Assembly (NCBI RefSeq): GCF_004005475.1
Contig: NZ_RZTZ01000012.1
Location: 1-64,000, forward strand
Reading direction: 5' to 3'
DNA: 64,000 nt
Source: Niallia taxi
GTDB taxonomy: Bacteria > Bacillota > Bacilli > Bacillales > Cytobacillaceae
In this document: positions 36,049-44,781 of the stretch, piece after piece
Layout of the letters: each line of letters opens with the position of its first letter
How positions within the stretch are numbered: position 1 is the stretch's first letter
Position numbers and translations under genes: made by a program
Notes under the pieces: generated by a model
The model's input: only the letters and a program-made list of their open reading frames with translations
Databases searched by the model: none
What the model was told of the DNA's origin: nothing

Positions 36049-36205
36049 AGTAATCACCTCGGGTAACGATATTCTATTTTCTAAGGTATGCGGCTTAGCT
36101 GGGTTATCATGAATGAAAAGGGAAAAGAAAAAAATGGAAGCGGTTTTTATGAGCAAGAATTGAGGTATATGGAAAGAAAATAAAAGTGCAGAAAGAGGAG
36201 ATTGT

Positions 36206-37087
36206 ATGGTTCGGAAATTAGAGCTTGTGTTTGATGCGAATGCAGAATTAGGAGAAGGACCGTTTTGGGATGATAAGAAGGAACTGCTGTATTGGGTTGA
36301 TATCGATAAAAGAAAAGTTTGTATCCATAATCCGAGCAAAAACGAAAATAAGGAAGTAGTACTTTCACAAAAAGTCAGTGCCATTATTCCAGTTCCTGAC
36401 GGGAATAAAGCAGTTGTTGCGTTAGAAAACGGCATTCACTATTTAGACCTGGACAGCGGGGAATTGCAGGCTATCTTTGATCCAGAGGAGCACTTGCCTT
36501 CTAACAGGTTTAATGACGGGAAATGCGACGCACAAGGTCGTTTCTGGGCAGGAACAATGAGTACAGAGGATGAGAAGGAGAAAGCAGCATTATATTGTTT
36601 AGAGAAAGACGGGACCATTACGAAGAAGGTTGATAAGTTAAGCACTTCTAATGGGTTGGCTTGGTCTTTAGACAATAAGTACCTTTATCTTATCGATACA
36701 CCTGTACAAAAGGTATATCAGTTTGATTATGATTTAGATTCTGGTGACATTGAAAATAAGCAGGCTATCATTGATTTTTCAGATGAAGACGGCTTCCCTG
36801 ATGGAATGACGATAGATGAAGAAGGAATGCTGTGGATTGCCCATTGGGGAGGCGGACAGGTCTCAAGGTGGAATCCAAATAGCGGAAAGAAATTAGAGGC
36901 AATTAATGTGCCAGCACCAAATGTTACTTCCTGTGCATTTGGCGGAGAAAATACACAGGAACTGTATATTACTACAGCACGTACAGGTATGAGTACAGAG
37001 GAGCTGGAAAAATTCCCGTTATCAGGAGCACTTTATAAATGCAAGATGGATGTGAAAGGATTTCCTGGGAATTATTTTGGCGGCTGA
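36206..37087 (+). CDS. SMP-30/gluconolactonase family protein
   Basis: A 293-residue six-bladed beta-propeller of the SMP-30/LRE family. Metal-ligand positions are visible: Glu17 in ELGEGPFW, the Asn in STSNGLAW and the Asp in FPDGMTIDEEG. RFNDGKCDAQGRFWAGTM is a family hallmark. Such enzymes hydrolyse sugar lactones or related esters with a divalent metal. It is similar to B. subtilis YvrE. GAGGAGATTGT precedes the ATG. It stands alone, divergent from sqhC. Confidence 0.88.
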   Translation: MVRKLELVFDANAELGEGPFWDDKKELLYWVDIDKRKVCIHNPSKNENKEVVLSQKVSAIIPVPDGNKAVVALENGIHYLDLDSGELQAIFDPEEHLPSNRFNDGKCDAQGRFWAGTMSTEDEKEKAALYCLEKDGTITKKVDKLSTSNGLAWSLDNKYLYLIDTPVQKVYQFDYDLDSGDIENKQAIIDFSDEDGFPDGMTIDEEGMLWIAHWGGGQVSRWNPNSGKKLEAINVPAPNVTSCAFGGENTQELYITTARTGMSTEELEKFPLSGALYKCKMDVKGFPGNYFGG

Positions 37088-37101
37088 AACGCATGAAAGA
37101 G

Positions 37102-37140
37102 AAAAAAGATTCATGGTAATGTATCCATGAATCTTTTTTT
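37102..37140. terminator. bidirectional terminator between the lactonase and SulP genes
   Basis: A stem AAAAAAGATTCATGG / CCATGAATCTTTTTT with an 8-base loop gives a U-run in both directions. Confidence 0.9.
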
Positions 37141-37148
37141 GATTATAT

Positions 37149-38612
37149 TTAGCTTCCAGTTGGTTTTGCGTTTTGATTTTGGAAGATTGCCAGCTTATCA
37201 ACGAGATTTTTGCTGGCAGAATCTAAGCCGATAATATTGACTGAGTTGTCATTTTCTCTGAGCTTAAGAACAACTTTATCAATGGCTCCAACAGCAGAAT
37301 CATCCCAAATACGGGCTTCAGAAAAATCAATAACGATATTTTTGTTCTGGTATGCGTTGTTAAATGCGGCTACAAAGCTGTCGACAGATGCAAAAAACAG
37401 TTGGCCCTGCACAAAGAATTTATGCTCATTTTCCGTAAATTTCTTCGTTACATTAACATGTGATATCTTCGCTGCAAAAAAGACAGCACTCAAAATAACA
37501 CCTGCAATGACTCCTTTTGACAAGTCATGTGTAGCAACTACAATAACCACTGTAACAAGCATGACAATTGCGTCTGTTCGCGGAGCTTTTACTAAGTACT
37601 TGAAGGAAGACCAATCAAATGTGCCAATACAAACCATAATCATAATGCCAACAAGCACTGGCATTGGTATTTGGACAACAAGATCTCCTAGCACTATGAT
37701 TAAAAACATTAAAAAAGCCCCTGCGACAAAGGTGGATAGTCTGCCTCTGCCTCCTGATCTTACATTAATTCCAGATTGGCCAATCATAGCACAGCCAGCC
37801 ATACCACCGAAGAAGCCTGTAATGATGTTAGCAATCCCTTGTCCTCTGGCTTCTCTGTTCTTATTGCTGTTTGTGTCTGTTGCATCATCAAGAATACTTG
37901 CTGTTAGCAGTGACTCTAATAACCCTACAACTGCCATGGCGATGCTATATGGAAAAATAATAGCAAGTGTTTCAAGGTTGAATGGAATATCTGGAATCAA
38001 GAATGATGGCAAGGTTTTTGTTATATTGCCTAAATCGCCCACGGTTTCAAGCTGCATATTTCCAAAGATAGATACAATCGTTAACACTATAATAGCAATT
38101 AAAGGTGCTGGGACGACTTTAACATATCTAGGCAAAATATAAACAATCAATAAAGTGATGGCAACGAAAACATACGTCATATTGGAAATCCCGAGGAAAT
38201 GGGGCATTTGTGCCATAAATATTAAGATGGCAAGGGAATTCACAAATCCAATCATAACTGCTCTTGGTATGAACTTCATTAGCTTGGCAATTTTAAAAAT
38301 GCCAAAAACCACCTGGAAAACTCCTGTAAGAATTGTTGCTGCAAACAAATATTCCAGCCCGTAATCTCTTACTAATGGCCCCATCAGCAATGCCATCGCC
38401 CCTGTTGCCGCAGATATCATCGCAGGTCTTCCGCCAGCAAAAGAAATGATTATGGCAATACAGAAGGAAGCATATAACCCAACCATTGGGTCAACACCCG
38501 CAATAATCGAGAAGGCAATTGCTTCTGGGATCAATGCCAATGCAACGACGATACCTGAAAGAATATCAGCTCGGACATTGAAAAACCATTCACGTTTTAT
38601 TTTTTCTATCAA
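37149..38612 (-). CDS. SulP family anion permease with STAS domain
   Basis: A 487-residue transporter with about ten to twelve membrane helices and a C-terminal STAS domain from about residue 400. The start is [50 protein letters not shown] lies near the middle. STAS sequence is [18 protein letters not shown] and [20 protein letters not shown]. SulP members carry sulfate, bicarbonate or other anions. Substrate is not readable. It is not linked to the cys genes, so bicarbonate is equally possible. It resembles B. subtilis YbaR. Confidence 0.88.
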   Translation of the reverse strand: MIEKIKREWFFNVRADILSGIVVALALIPEAIAFSIIAGVDPMVGLYASFCIAIIISFAGGRPAMISAATGAMALLMGPLVRDYGLEYLFAATILTGVFQVVFGIFKIAKLMKFIPRAVMIGFVNSLAILIFMAQMPHFLGISNMTYVFVAITLLIVYILPRYVKVVPAPLIAIIVLTIVSIFGNMQLETVGDLGNITKTLPSFLIPDIPFNLETLAIIFPYSIAMAVVGLLESLLTASILDDATDTNSNKNREARGQGIANIITGFFGGMAGCAMIGQSGINVRSGGRGRLSTFVAGAFLMFLIIVLGDLVVQIPMPVLVGIMIMVCIGTFDWSSFKYLVKAPRTDAIVMLVTVVIVVATHDLSKGVIAGVILSAVFFAAKISHVNVTKKFTENEHKFFVQGQLFFASVDSFVAAFNNAYQNKNIVIDFSEARIWDDSAVGAIDKVVLKLRENDNSVNIIGLDSASKNLVDKLAIFQNQNAKPTGS

Positions 38613-38760
38613 AATTATTCACCTCATTATAGTTGGCAAGTCTCAATAAGGAGAAGTGTAACAGAAATTTTCCCAAAAGGGAATATATATTGGGACGATT
38701 TTTACAAAAGCCATTTTCCTATCTATAATAATTAATAGCAGAAATAACAAGGGAGGCATA

Positions 38761-39303
38761 ATGATGATAATTGGCTATATGCGGCCTGCCCAGGAGGATA
38801 CGGATTGTAAGCTTCAGGAACAGAAGCTTACTGGCTTATGCGCAAGGATAGTAAAAGAAGGGCACTCCTCTGCAAAAAAAAGAACGGTGCTTCACCAGCT
38901 GCTGGAGCAGTTAAATAAGGGAGACAAAATTGTAGTATGCAGATTGTTTACACTAGCAGACTCTAGCAGGCATCTTTTTGAATTACTGGAGGTCCTTGAG
39001 CAAAAGGGAGTCTATTTGCAGACATTGCATGAAGAGATTGATATGGAGCAGCAAAAAGAATATTCCTTGAAGAAAATGGTTGGACATTTAGTTGAATTTC
39101 AAAATGAGATTATTAGTGAACGAACTAAAAAGGGAATGGAATATGCGAAGAAAAAGGGTATATCGACAGGAAGACCCCGTAAAGCAGATGAAAATGTAAA
39201 AAAGGCTATTGAAATGTATCAAAGTAAAAGATATAGCTTAAAAGAAATTAAAGAGGCCACAGGTATAAGCAAATCTACTTTATACCGTTATTTAGAAAAC
39301 TAA
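38761..39303 (+). CDS. serine-recombinase-like protein lacking the catalytic residues
   Basis: A 180-residue protein colinear with gamma-delta resolvase: an N-terminal resolvase fold (IIGYMRPAQEDTDCKLQEQ), a long E-helix (LVEFQNEIISERTKKGMEYAKKKG) and a C-terminal HTH_7 (GRPRKADENVKKAIE ... STLYRYLEN). The catalytic signature YxRVS is YMRPA, so the nucleophile Ser10 is Ala10. The LDRLGRS segment is LFTLADS, losing the conserved Asp and both Arg. Arg8 remains. It therefore should not recombine DNA; a role as a DNA-binding regulator is my inference. GGGAGG precedes a tandem ATG. grpB follows after 15 bases. Confidence 0.82.
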   Translation: MMIIGYMRPAQEDTDCKLQEQKLTGLCARIVKEGHSSAKKRTVLHQLLEQLNKGDKIVVCRLFTLADSSRHLFELLEVLEQKGVYLQTLHEEIDMEQQKEYSLKKMVGHLVEFQNEIISERTKKGMEYAKKKGISTGRPRKADENVKKAIEMYQSKRYSLKEIKEATGISKSTLYRYLEN

Positions 39304-39318
39304 TAAGGTGGTGAGCTT

Positions 39319-39852
39319 ATGCGCAAAGTTGAGGTGTGCACATATAGGGAAGAGTGGATTTCTCTGTTTGAAGAAGAAAAACGGCAGATTGAAAATATTT
39401 TCGGCCAAGAAATACTGGAAGTACATCATATTGGAAGCACGAGCATACATGGCATGAAGGCAAAACCCATTATTGATATAATGCCTGTTGTTACAAATAT
39501 ACATAATGTGGAGAAGTTTTATAATGAAATGGCCGAATTAGGTTATGAAGCGAAGGGTGAGAATGGGATTCCCGGCCGAAGATATTTGCAAAAAGGCGGA
39601 GAGGAACGCACACATCATCTCCATATTTATGAGAAAGATAATAAGGACATATTCCGTCACCTTGCATTCCGTGATTATTTACGTGTAAACAAGGAGGATG
39701 CTAAACAATACGGTGATTTAAAAGCAGCATTAGCACAAAAGCACCCAAATAATATAAATGCTTATATATTGGGAAAGCATGAACTTACAGCAGCTCTTGA
39801 GCAAAAGGCATTAGCTTGGGCAAACTGCAAAAAAAATACCTCTACTTCTTAA
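39319..39852 (+). CDS. GrpB family protein (UPF0157)
   Basis: A 177-residue protein with the UPF0157 pattern: WISLFEEEKRQIENIFG, then HHIGSTSIHGMKAKPIIDIMPVV and THHLHIYEKDN, with FRDYLRVNKEDAKQYGDLK. The fold is nucleotidyltransferase-like (GSTSIHG ... IID). Function is not established. AAGGTGGTGAG before the ATG and the 15-base gap to the recombinase-like gene suggest one transcript. Confidence 0.88.
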   Translation: MRKVEVCTYREEWISLFEEEKRQIENIFGQEILEVHHIGSTSIHGMKAKPIIDIMPVVTNIHNVEKFYNEMAELGYEAKGENGIPGRRYLQKGGEERTHHLHIYEKDNKDIFRHLAFRDYLRVNKEDAKQYGDLKAALAQKHPNNINAYILGKHELTAALEQKALAWANCKKNTSTS

Positions 39853-39959
39853 ATGAAAAACTCCCGCACATACAGTCTCCATTTTATTAGCTAGACTAAT
39901 AATAAAAAAAAGTAAAAAGGAGAATATTAAGTATATCAACTTTGCGCGGGAGGAAAATC

Positions 39960-40979
39960 ATGCCAGAACAGAAGATAGAGCTTACCTCGACTGAGATAGC
40001 TTCGTTATGGACCTCTTATATGAATAACACGATGAGTAAATGTGTGCTAAGCCATATGAAACAGTATATTACAGATAAAGAGATAGCCGAGATTGTGGAA
40101 AGTGCGAATTCAATCTCCATCGAGGAAGTGAATAAGCTTCAGCATATTTTTCATGAAGAGAATTTTGCACAGCCATATGGTTTTACAGATAAAGATGTTC
40201 ATCTTGATGCCCCTGCTTTATTTACAGATACCTTCTCTTTATTATATATAAATCATATGGCAAAAGCGGGGATGCTTGCCTATAGTGGTTTCACTGCTAT
40301 GAGCTATCGAGAGGATATCATTGAGCACTTTATTTTATCCCTGCAATTAACTGTTAAGCTCTATAAACACAGTAATGATGTGTTAAGGAAAAAAGGCTTG
40401 TTAGTCAGGTCACCTTACATTTTGCCGCCTTCCAATATAGATTATATTGACAGTAACAGCTACTTAAGCGGTTTGAATTTCTTCCATAAAAAGCGTCCAT
40501 TGAATGCAATCGAGATATCTCATTTGTTCATGAATATCCAAACCAATAATATTGGCTATAAAATCAGTCTTGCCTTTGGACAAACTTCTGATAATAAAGA
40601 TGTCCAGGAATACATGGTTCGGGGTAAGGATATTTCGAAAAAACATGTAAAAATTTTTGCGGACACTTTAATTGATGGAAATATCCAGAGTCCAATGTCA
40701 TCTGATATTGGAATAACGCAATCAACAATCAGAACATTCTCTGATAAATTAATGATGTTTCATATGTCCCTATTGAGCGCCTCAGGAATTGGCAATTATG
40801 CAACAGCTGCTGGTGCGAGCCAAAGGAGTGATATTGCCGTCAATTATGAACGCCTTTCCTTCGAAATAGCTCAATATGCAAAGACTGGGGCAAATATTAT
40901 GATCGAAAACAGCTGGCTTGAGCAGCCTCCAGCAACAGCAGATAGGGAAAAACTTATTAAAGAGAAGCAATCGGAGTAA
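39960..40979 (+). CDS. DUF3231 family protein
   Basis: A 339-residue, helix-rich protein made of two similar halves. Each has a pattern such as LTSTEIASLWTSYMNNTM / LNAIEISHLFMNIQTNN followed by YITDKEIAEIV or KHVKIFADTLI, consistent with the DUF3231 repeat seen in many spore-forming bacilli. No signal peptide or membrane helix is evident. Function is unknown. I chose ATG 39960 behind GGGAGG; the frame is open 18 bases further but without a ribosome site. Confidence 0.75.
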   Translation: MPEQKIELTSTEIASLWTSYMNNTMSKCVLSHMKQYITDKEIAEIVESANSISIEEVNKLQHIFHEENFAQPYGFTDKDVHLDAPALFTDTFSLLYINHMAKAGMLAYSGFTAMSYREDIIEHFILSLQLTVKLYKHSNDVLRKKGLLVRSPYILPPSNIDYIDSNSYLSGLNFFHKKRPLNAIEISHLFMNIQTNNIGYKISLAFGQTSDNKDVQEYMVRGKDISKKHVKIFADTLIDGNIQSPMSSDIGITQSTIRTFSDKLMMFHMSLLSASGIGNYATAAGASQRSDIAVNYERLSFEIAQYAKTGANIMIENSWLEQPPATADREKLIKEKQSE

Positions 40980-41002
40980 ATAGGAACGCTTTCTATTAGC
41001 GT

Positions 41003-41053
41003 AAAAATAAAGACAAAGCCTGCACAAAAAGTGACGGCTTTGTCTTTATTTTA
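41003..41053. terminator. bidirectional terminator between the DUF3231 and rpiR genes
   Basis: AAAATAAAGACAAAGCC / GGCTTTGTCTTTATTTT with a 15-base loop is A-rich on one side and T-rich on the other. It touches the stop codon of the minus-strand regulator. Confidence 0.9.
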
Positions 41054-41788
41054 CGTAGCAGGGTTTTTTAAATGCTGTTGAATTATGTGAGCGCTTTCTT
41101 CTAATATGTACATTACTGGCATTTGGGAGGTGATATTAGAATCTCCCAAAAACACTTCTGTCACATAATAGGCAATGTTTATGTCTGAAATTTTTGCAAG
41201 CTGGCAGTTTTTGTTGTTCGTGATACTTACAATGTTGGAGCCTTCCATTTTAAGTTGGTTAGCTAAATTAAGGGTGAAATCTGTCTCACCAGAAACAGAG
41301 AGAATGATGGAAGTGCTGTTTTTTAATTCTTTACTGTTTATTGGATAAAAAGGGTCTTTAATATAGGAGGAAAATTTGCCAAGACTAGAAAAATACCTTG
41401 CGCCATATTCAGCAAGTATTCCTGAGCTCCCTGTGCCTACAAAAATGATTTTGTCTGTCCGCAGCACAAGCTCTGCCATTTTTTGAATATGTGATTCGAA
41501 ATTTCCCTTCATCGTCCGTTCAAGAAACTCAGATAGATAGTACTTTGTAGATTTTAAATTTTCTTGCTCATTTCTGTCCAAAAACAGCTTGAGCTTCACT
41601 TTAAATTCTGAAAAACCATCACAGTTAAGCTTTCGGCAAAAACGTAAAATACTTGAGGTGGATACATGGGTTTGATCTGACAGCTCTCTTATCCGCATAT
41701 AAATGACCTTATCGCTGTTTTTCGTTATGAAGTTGTAAAGAATCATTTCCAATTCATTAAATGTTTGGACCGTCTCTCTTGTAAACAG
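41051..41788 (-). CDS. RpiR/MurR family transcriptional regulator
   Basis: About 245 residues. The N-terminal HTH_6 domain reads YMRIRELSDQTHVSTSSILRFCRKLNCDGFSEFKVKL. A SIS sugar-phosphate-binding domain follows from about residue 115 (IIFVGTGSSGILAEYGARYFSSLG; ILSVSGETDFTLNLA). It is divergent from a PTS IIB/IIC pair, its likely target. The start is unusual: no ATG, GTG or TTG lies between the in-frame stop and TTG 41752, which has no ribosome site. GGGAGGAG (41803-41796) is correctly spaced only for CTG 41788, giving MFTRETVQTFNELE. Confidence 0.85.
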   Translation of the reverse strand: MFTRETVQTFNELEMILYNFITKNSDKVIYMRIRELSDQTHVSTSSILRFCRKLNCDGFSEFKVKLKLFLDRNEQENLKSTKYYLSEFLERTMKGNFESHIQKMAELVLRTDKIIFVGTGSSGILAEYGARYFSSLGKFSSYIKDPFYPINSKELKNSTSIILSVSGETDFTLNLANQLKMEGSNIVSITNNKNCQLAKISDINIAYYVTEVFLGDSNITSQMPVMYILEESAHIIQQHLKNPAT

Positions 41789-41934
41789 GTTGATCTCCTC
41801 CCAAGCTAGGATTTGTTCTTTTTAGCATTTATTTCAAACCACATTATAACTATAAAACAACATGTGCCATAATTGAAACAATTTCCTTAAAATGAAACAA
41901 AAATCTAAGTTACAAAATGTTATTGATAAATTAA

Positions 41935-41948
41935 TGAAAGCGTATACA
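41935..41948 (+). promoter_or_regulatory. CcpA catabolite-responsive (cre)-like site and promoter
   Basis: TGAAAGCGTATACA fits the cre consensus TGWAARCGYTWNCW with one mismatch. It overlaps a likely promoter, TTGATA (41923-41928) with TACAAT (41945-41950), for the PTS genes. GAAACAATTTC, a possible RpiR half-palindrome, lies upstream at 41875-41885. Carbon catabolite repression of the PTS is expected. Confidence 0.5.
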
Positions 41949-42008
41949 ATACAATACAAGGAGGAGTTAACAAAGAATATATAGGAGAAAAATTAGGAGG
42001 GGTTCATA

Positions 42009-42308
42009 ATGAAAAAGCTTTTGTTAGTTTGTGCAGCGGGAATGTCTACAAGTTTGTTAGTTAACAAGATGAAGGATGCGGCAGAGGAGAAGGGAATAAG
42101 CATTGAAATCTTTGCATTGCCAGTATCAGAATGTCAAAGTGTTGCTGATCAAGTCGATGTTGTTTTATTAGGGCCTCAGGTTCGTTACCAAAAGCCACAG
42201 GTTGAGTCCATTATTGCTGGCAGAGTACCGGTAGAGGTAATTGATATGAGAGCATATGGAACGATGAATGGCAAAGCTGTTTTAGACAGAGCGCTTGAAC
42301 TGCTGTAG
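42009..42308 (+). CDS. PTS lactose/cellobiose-type IIB component
   Basis: A 99-residue IIB enzyme of the Lac family. The phosphorylated cysteine is Cys8 in KKLLLVCAAGMSTSLLV. LLGPQVRYQKPQVESI is typical of CelA/LicB. It passes phosphate from IIA to the sugar bound in IIC. TTAGGAGGGG precedes the ATG. IIC follows 128 bases on. No IIA or phospho-glycosidase gene accompanies it here. Confidence 0.93.
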   Translation: MKKLLLVCAAGMSTSLLVNKMKDAAEEKGISIEIFALPVSECQSVADQVDVVLLGPQVRYQKPQVESIIAGRVPVEVIDMRAYGTMNGKAVLDRALELL

Positions 42309-42436
42309 GAATAAAAATAGAGAAAAATAAGTCAGGCAAGACCTCCTGTACAACATGAAAAAAACATCCATCTGCCTGTCAAACAGATTCTACATCTAAA
42401 GGGTGCAGAATTATAATTTAATAGGGGGAGTAACAT

Positions 42437-43780
42437 ATGGGTTTTATGGCCAATTTTGAAAAGTTTGCTGAGAAGGCTCTGGTGCCTGTTGCGTCTAAAT
42501 TGAACTCACAGCGGCATATTGTAGCAATTCGGGATGCATTTATTTTATCTTTTCCGATTACCCTTGCTGGTTCACTTATCGTTTTGCTCAATTTTGCTGT
42601 TTTGGCGCCAGACGGATTTATCGCTAAAATATTATTTCTTCATAAGCTATTTCCAGGCTTAGCTGACCTGCAATCCGTTTTTTCTCCGGTACTAAACGGA
42701 TCAACGAACATTTTGTCCATGTTCATCGTCTTTCTCGTAGCAAGAAATATGGCCATCTCACTTAAATCAGATGAACTGCTGAGCGGTTTGACGGCATTGT
42801 CCACCTTCTTTATTATTTATCCGCCATACACTGCGGTAGAAGGCACAAGCTTCTTAACAACGCAATGGGTAGGAGCACAAGGGCTTTTCGTAGCTATAAT
42901 TGTTGGTTTGCTTGTTGGGGAATTTTTCAGTGTGCTTTCCAAGTCGAAGAAATTGCAGATAAATATGCCAGCATCTGTCCCGCCTGCTGTTGCACGGTCA
43001 TTTAAGGTGCTGATTCCAATCATCATTATTACGGTGGCGTTCGCAATTGGAAACGCTATCATTAATGCTTTTTATCCAAAAGGCTTGCATGAATTTATTT
43101 ATGCTGTCATTCAAACACCATTAAAGCATTTGGGCACTAATATCTTTTCACTTGTCATATTGGCAATCGTTTCAAACCTTTTATGGGTATTCGGTATTCA
43201 TGGTCCTAATACAATTGCTGCGATTCGTGAGGCTATGTTTGCTGAAGCGGGTCTTGAGAACTTAAACTACGTGGCAGAGCATGGTTCTGCATGGGGCGCG
43301 CCATATCCTGTGACATGGGCAATCAATGATGCCTTTGCTAACTATGGTGGATCAGGCATGACCTTAGGTTTATTAATTGCGATATTTATTGTCGCAAAAC
43401 GGAAGGATTACCGAGATATTGGGAAGCTTTCCATAGCTCCAGGTTTATTCAATATCAATGAACCAGTTATTTTCGGTTTACCGGTCGTGCTTAACCCAAT
43501 CTTAATCCTGCCGTTTATATTGGTTCCTGCTATAAACATTATTATCGGCTATGCTGCTATCGTTACAGGACTGATTCCGCCTATCGCTTATTCAGTGCCG
43601 TGGACAACACCTGGGCCGCTGATTGCATTCCTAGGAACTGGCGGAAACTGGCTCGCACTAGTCGTTGGATTTGTCTGCTTGGCTGTTTCGACACTGATTT
43701 ATATTCCGTTTGTAATGGCAGCAAACAAAGCTGCTGCTGAAAACAATATTGGCTCTGGTGATTCGGAGAAATCAGCATAA
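42437..43780 (+). CDS. PTS lactose/cellobiose-type IIC component
   Basis: A 447-residue membrane permease of the PTS Lac family (PF02378) with about eight to ten helices. RHIVAIRDAFILSFPITLAGSL is the typical N-terminal segment. LLWVFGIHGPNTIAAI and APGLFNINEPVIFGLPVVLNP are the conserved substrate-site regions (the NEP motif). It imports a beta-glucoside or chito-oligosaccharide type sugar with phosphorylation by the IIB upstream; the sugar is not readable. GGGGGAG before the ATG. Confidence 0.93.
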   Translation: MGFMANFEKFAEKALVPVASKLNSQRHIVAIRDAFILSFPITLAGSLIVLLNFAVLAPDGFIAKILFLHKLFPGLADLQSVFSPVLNGSTNILSMFIVFLVARNMAISLKSDELLSGLTALSTFFIIYPPYTAVEGTSFLTTQWVGAQGLFVAIIVGLLVGEFFSVLSKSKKLQINMPASVPPAVARSFKVLIPIIIITVAFAIGNAIINAFYPKGLHEFIYAVIQTPLKHLGTNIFSLVILAIVSNLLWVFGIHGPNTIAAIREAMFAEAGLENLNYVAEHGSAWGAPYPVTWAINDAFANYGGSGMTLGLLIAIFIVAKRKDYRDIGKLSIAPGLFNINEPVIFGLPVVLNPILILPFILVPAINIIIGYAAIVTGLIPPIAYSVPWTTPGPLIAFLGTGGNWLALVVGFVCLAVSTLIYIPFVMAANKAAAENNIGSGDSEKSA

Positions 43781-43784
43781 TAAA

Positions 43785-44030
43785 ATGAACGAATATACAT
43801 TTGAGTTTTATTGTGGTCAAATCAGATTTGTAAAAGATTTTTTTGCGGAATATGAGGACAATTATGTGTCAACAACTGTGGAGCAAACCAGCAGAATAAA
43901 AGCACTAGTAATAGTGAAGACGTTGTTTTCTACACAGGAAGCATTAAAACATCTTGAAAATGTTTTTAAACAATCTAAATATGGTTGTGCACTTCACTTC
44001 ACGGCAAAAGCTGTTGGTGATCCCTTTTAA
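43785..44030 (+). CDS. small protein of unknown function downstream of PTS IIC
   Basis: An 81-residue open frame beginning MNEYTFEFYCGQIRFVKDFF, 4 bases after the IIC stop. I do not recognise it. It is predicted to be soluble, with a mixed alpha/beta pattern and two cysteines, and has no signal peptide. The ribosome site is weak (GGAGAA 14 bases upstream), but TAATAAAATG next to the IIC stop allows reinitiation. It ends 5 bases before a long perfect hairpin, so it belongs to the PTS transcript. The chance of being non-coding is moderate. Confidence 0.5.
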   Translation: MNEYTFEFYCGQIRFVKDFFAEYEDNYVSTTVEQTSRIKALVIVKTLFSTQEALKHLENVFKQSKYGCALHFTAKAVGDPF

Positions 44031-44034
44031 TAAA

Positions 44035-44071
44035 AGCAAAGAGACCTCTATAATAAAGAGGTCTCTTTGCT
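44035..44071. terminator. perfect 15-base hairpin ending the PTS unit
   Basis: AGCAAAGAGACCTCT / AGAGGTCTCTTTGCT with loop ATAATAA. No strong T-run follows on the plus strand. On the minus strand TTTTATTAAAAG follows. It probably separates the PTS genes from the minus-strand Lrp gene. Confidence 0.7.
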
Positions 44072-44109
44072 ATGCTAAAAAACTAAAGGCTCATGGTGTA
44101 CCAAAAAAA

Positions 44110-44583
44110 TTACATAATGGGCAATACAGTGGAGGACTTGATTTCCCTAAGTGCAAGGCTAGTATTGATTTTGGAGATACCAAGCTTGTTCAGTTTTTTA
44201 ATAAAGCTTTCTAATCCTCTTGTGTCTTTATTGGCAACCTTTAAAAGATAATCATATTCGCCTGTCAAACAGTGACATTCCAAAATTTCCTCCATCCTGC
44301 TTAAAACATCTTCAAGCTCTGCAATCGCCTCTTCCTGGTGAATATTAGTGGAGATAGAAATATAGCATAGTAAATCAAAGCCCAGCTTGTTATGGTTAAG
44401 AATGGCAACCTGCTTGTCAATAAAACCCTCTTTTTCCAAACGCTTAATGCGAGCATGTGTGGCAGGTGGAGACAAGTTAACGAGCTTAGCCAGTTCTGCA
44501 TTAGAGAGCTGTGCGTTTTTTTGTAACAAGTCCAGTAGATTCAAGTCAATTCCATCAAGTACTTTATTAACAATGGTTTCCAT
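44110..44583 (-). CDS. Lrp/AsnC family transcriptional regulator
   Basis: A 157-residue regulator. The N-terminal winged helix reads LDLLQKNAQLSNAELAKLVNLSPPATHARIKRLEKEGFI, followed by a RAM (ACT-like) domain (LLCYISISTNIHQEEAIAELED ... CHCLTGEYDYLLKVANKD). Such proteins sense amino acids. ATG 44583 is chosen because AAAGGTGG lies 8 bases before it; the GTG at 44595 is within that ribosome site. It is divergent from a DMT exporter, its likely target. Confidence 0.9.
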   Translation of the reverse strand: METIVNKVLDGIDLNLLDLLQKNAQLSNAELAKLVNLSPPATHARIKRLEKEGFIDKQVAILNHNKLGFDLLCYISISTNIHQEEAIAELEDVLSRMEEILECHCLTGEYDYLLKVANKDTRGLESFIKKLNKLGISKINTSLALREIKSSTVLPIM

Positions 44584-44781
44584 CGAGTTGGCCACCTTTC
44601 TTTTATTCAGTATTCTCCCTCGGAAAGCAGCTGGAAATGAATATAATTAATTAAATCTATATAATAATTAATAAAATTTTGTATTTACTGTATTATACAA
44701 AATTTTATACCGTTAAGGAAGACACGGTGATACGATATTAACAAGAATAACGCATATTGCTTATGCGAAGGAGCTGTTAGT

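Noticed and set aside
36049-36435. A 129-residue extension of the SqhC frame
   Set aside because: It overlaps the divergent SMP-30 gene, has no ribosome site and is not part of the cyclase family.
37210-38142. A 310-codon frame opposite the SulP gene
   Set aside because: It is the antisense of a membrane protein, where long open frames are common, and has no family features.
38761-39303. A mobile element around the recombinase-like gene
   Set aside because: No terminal repeats, attachment-site duplication or cargo genes are visible, and the protein lacks catalytic residues.
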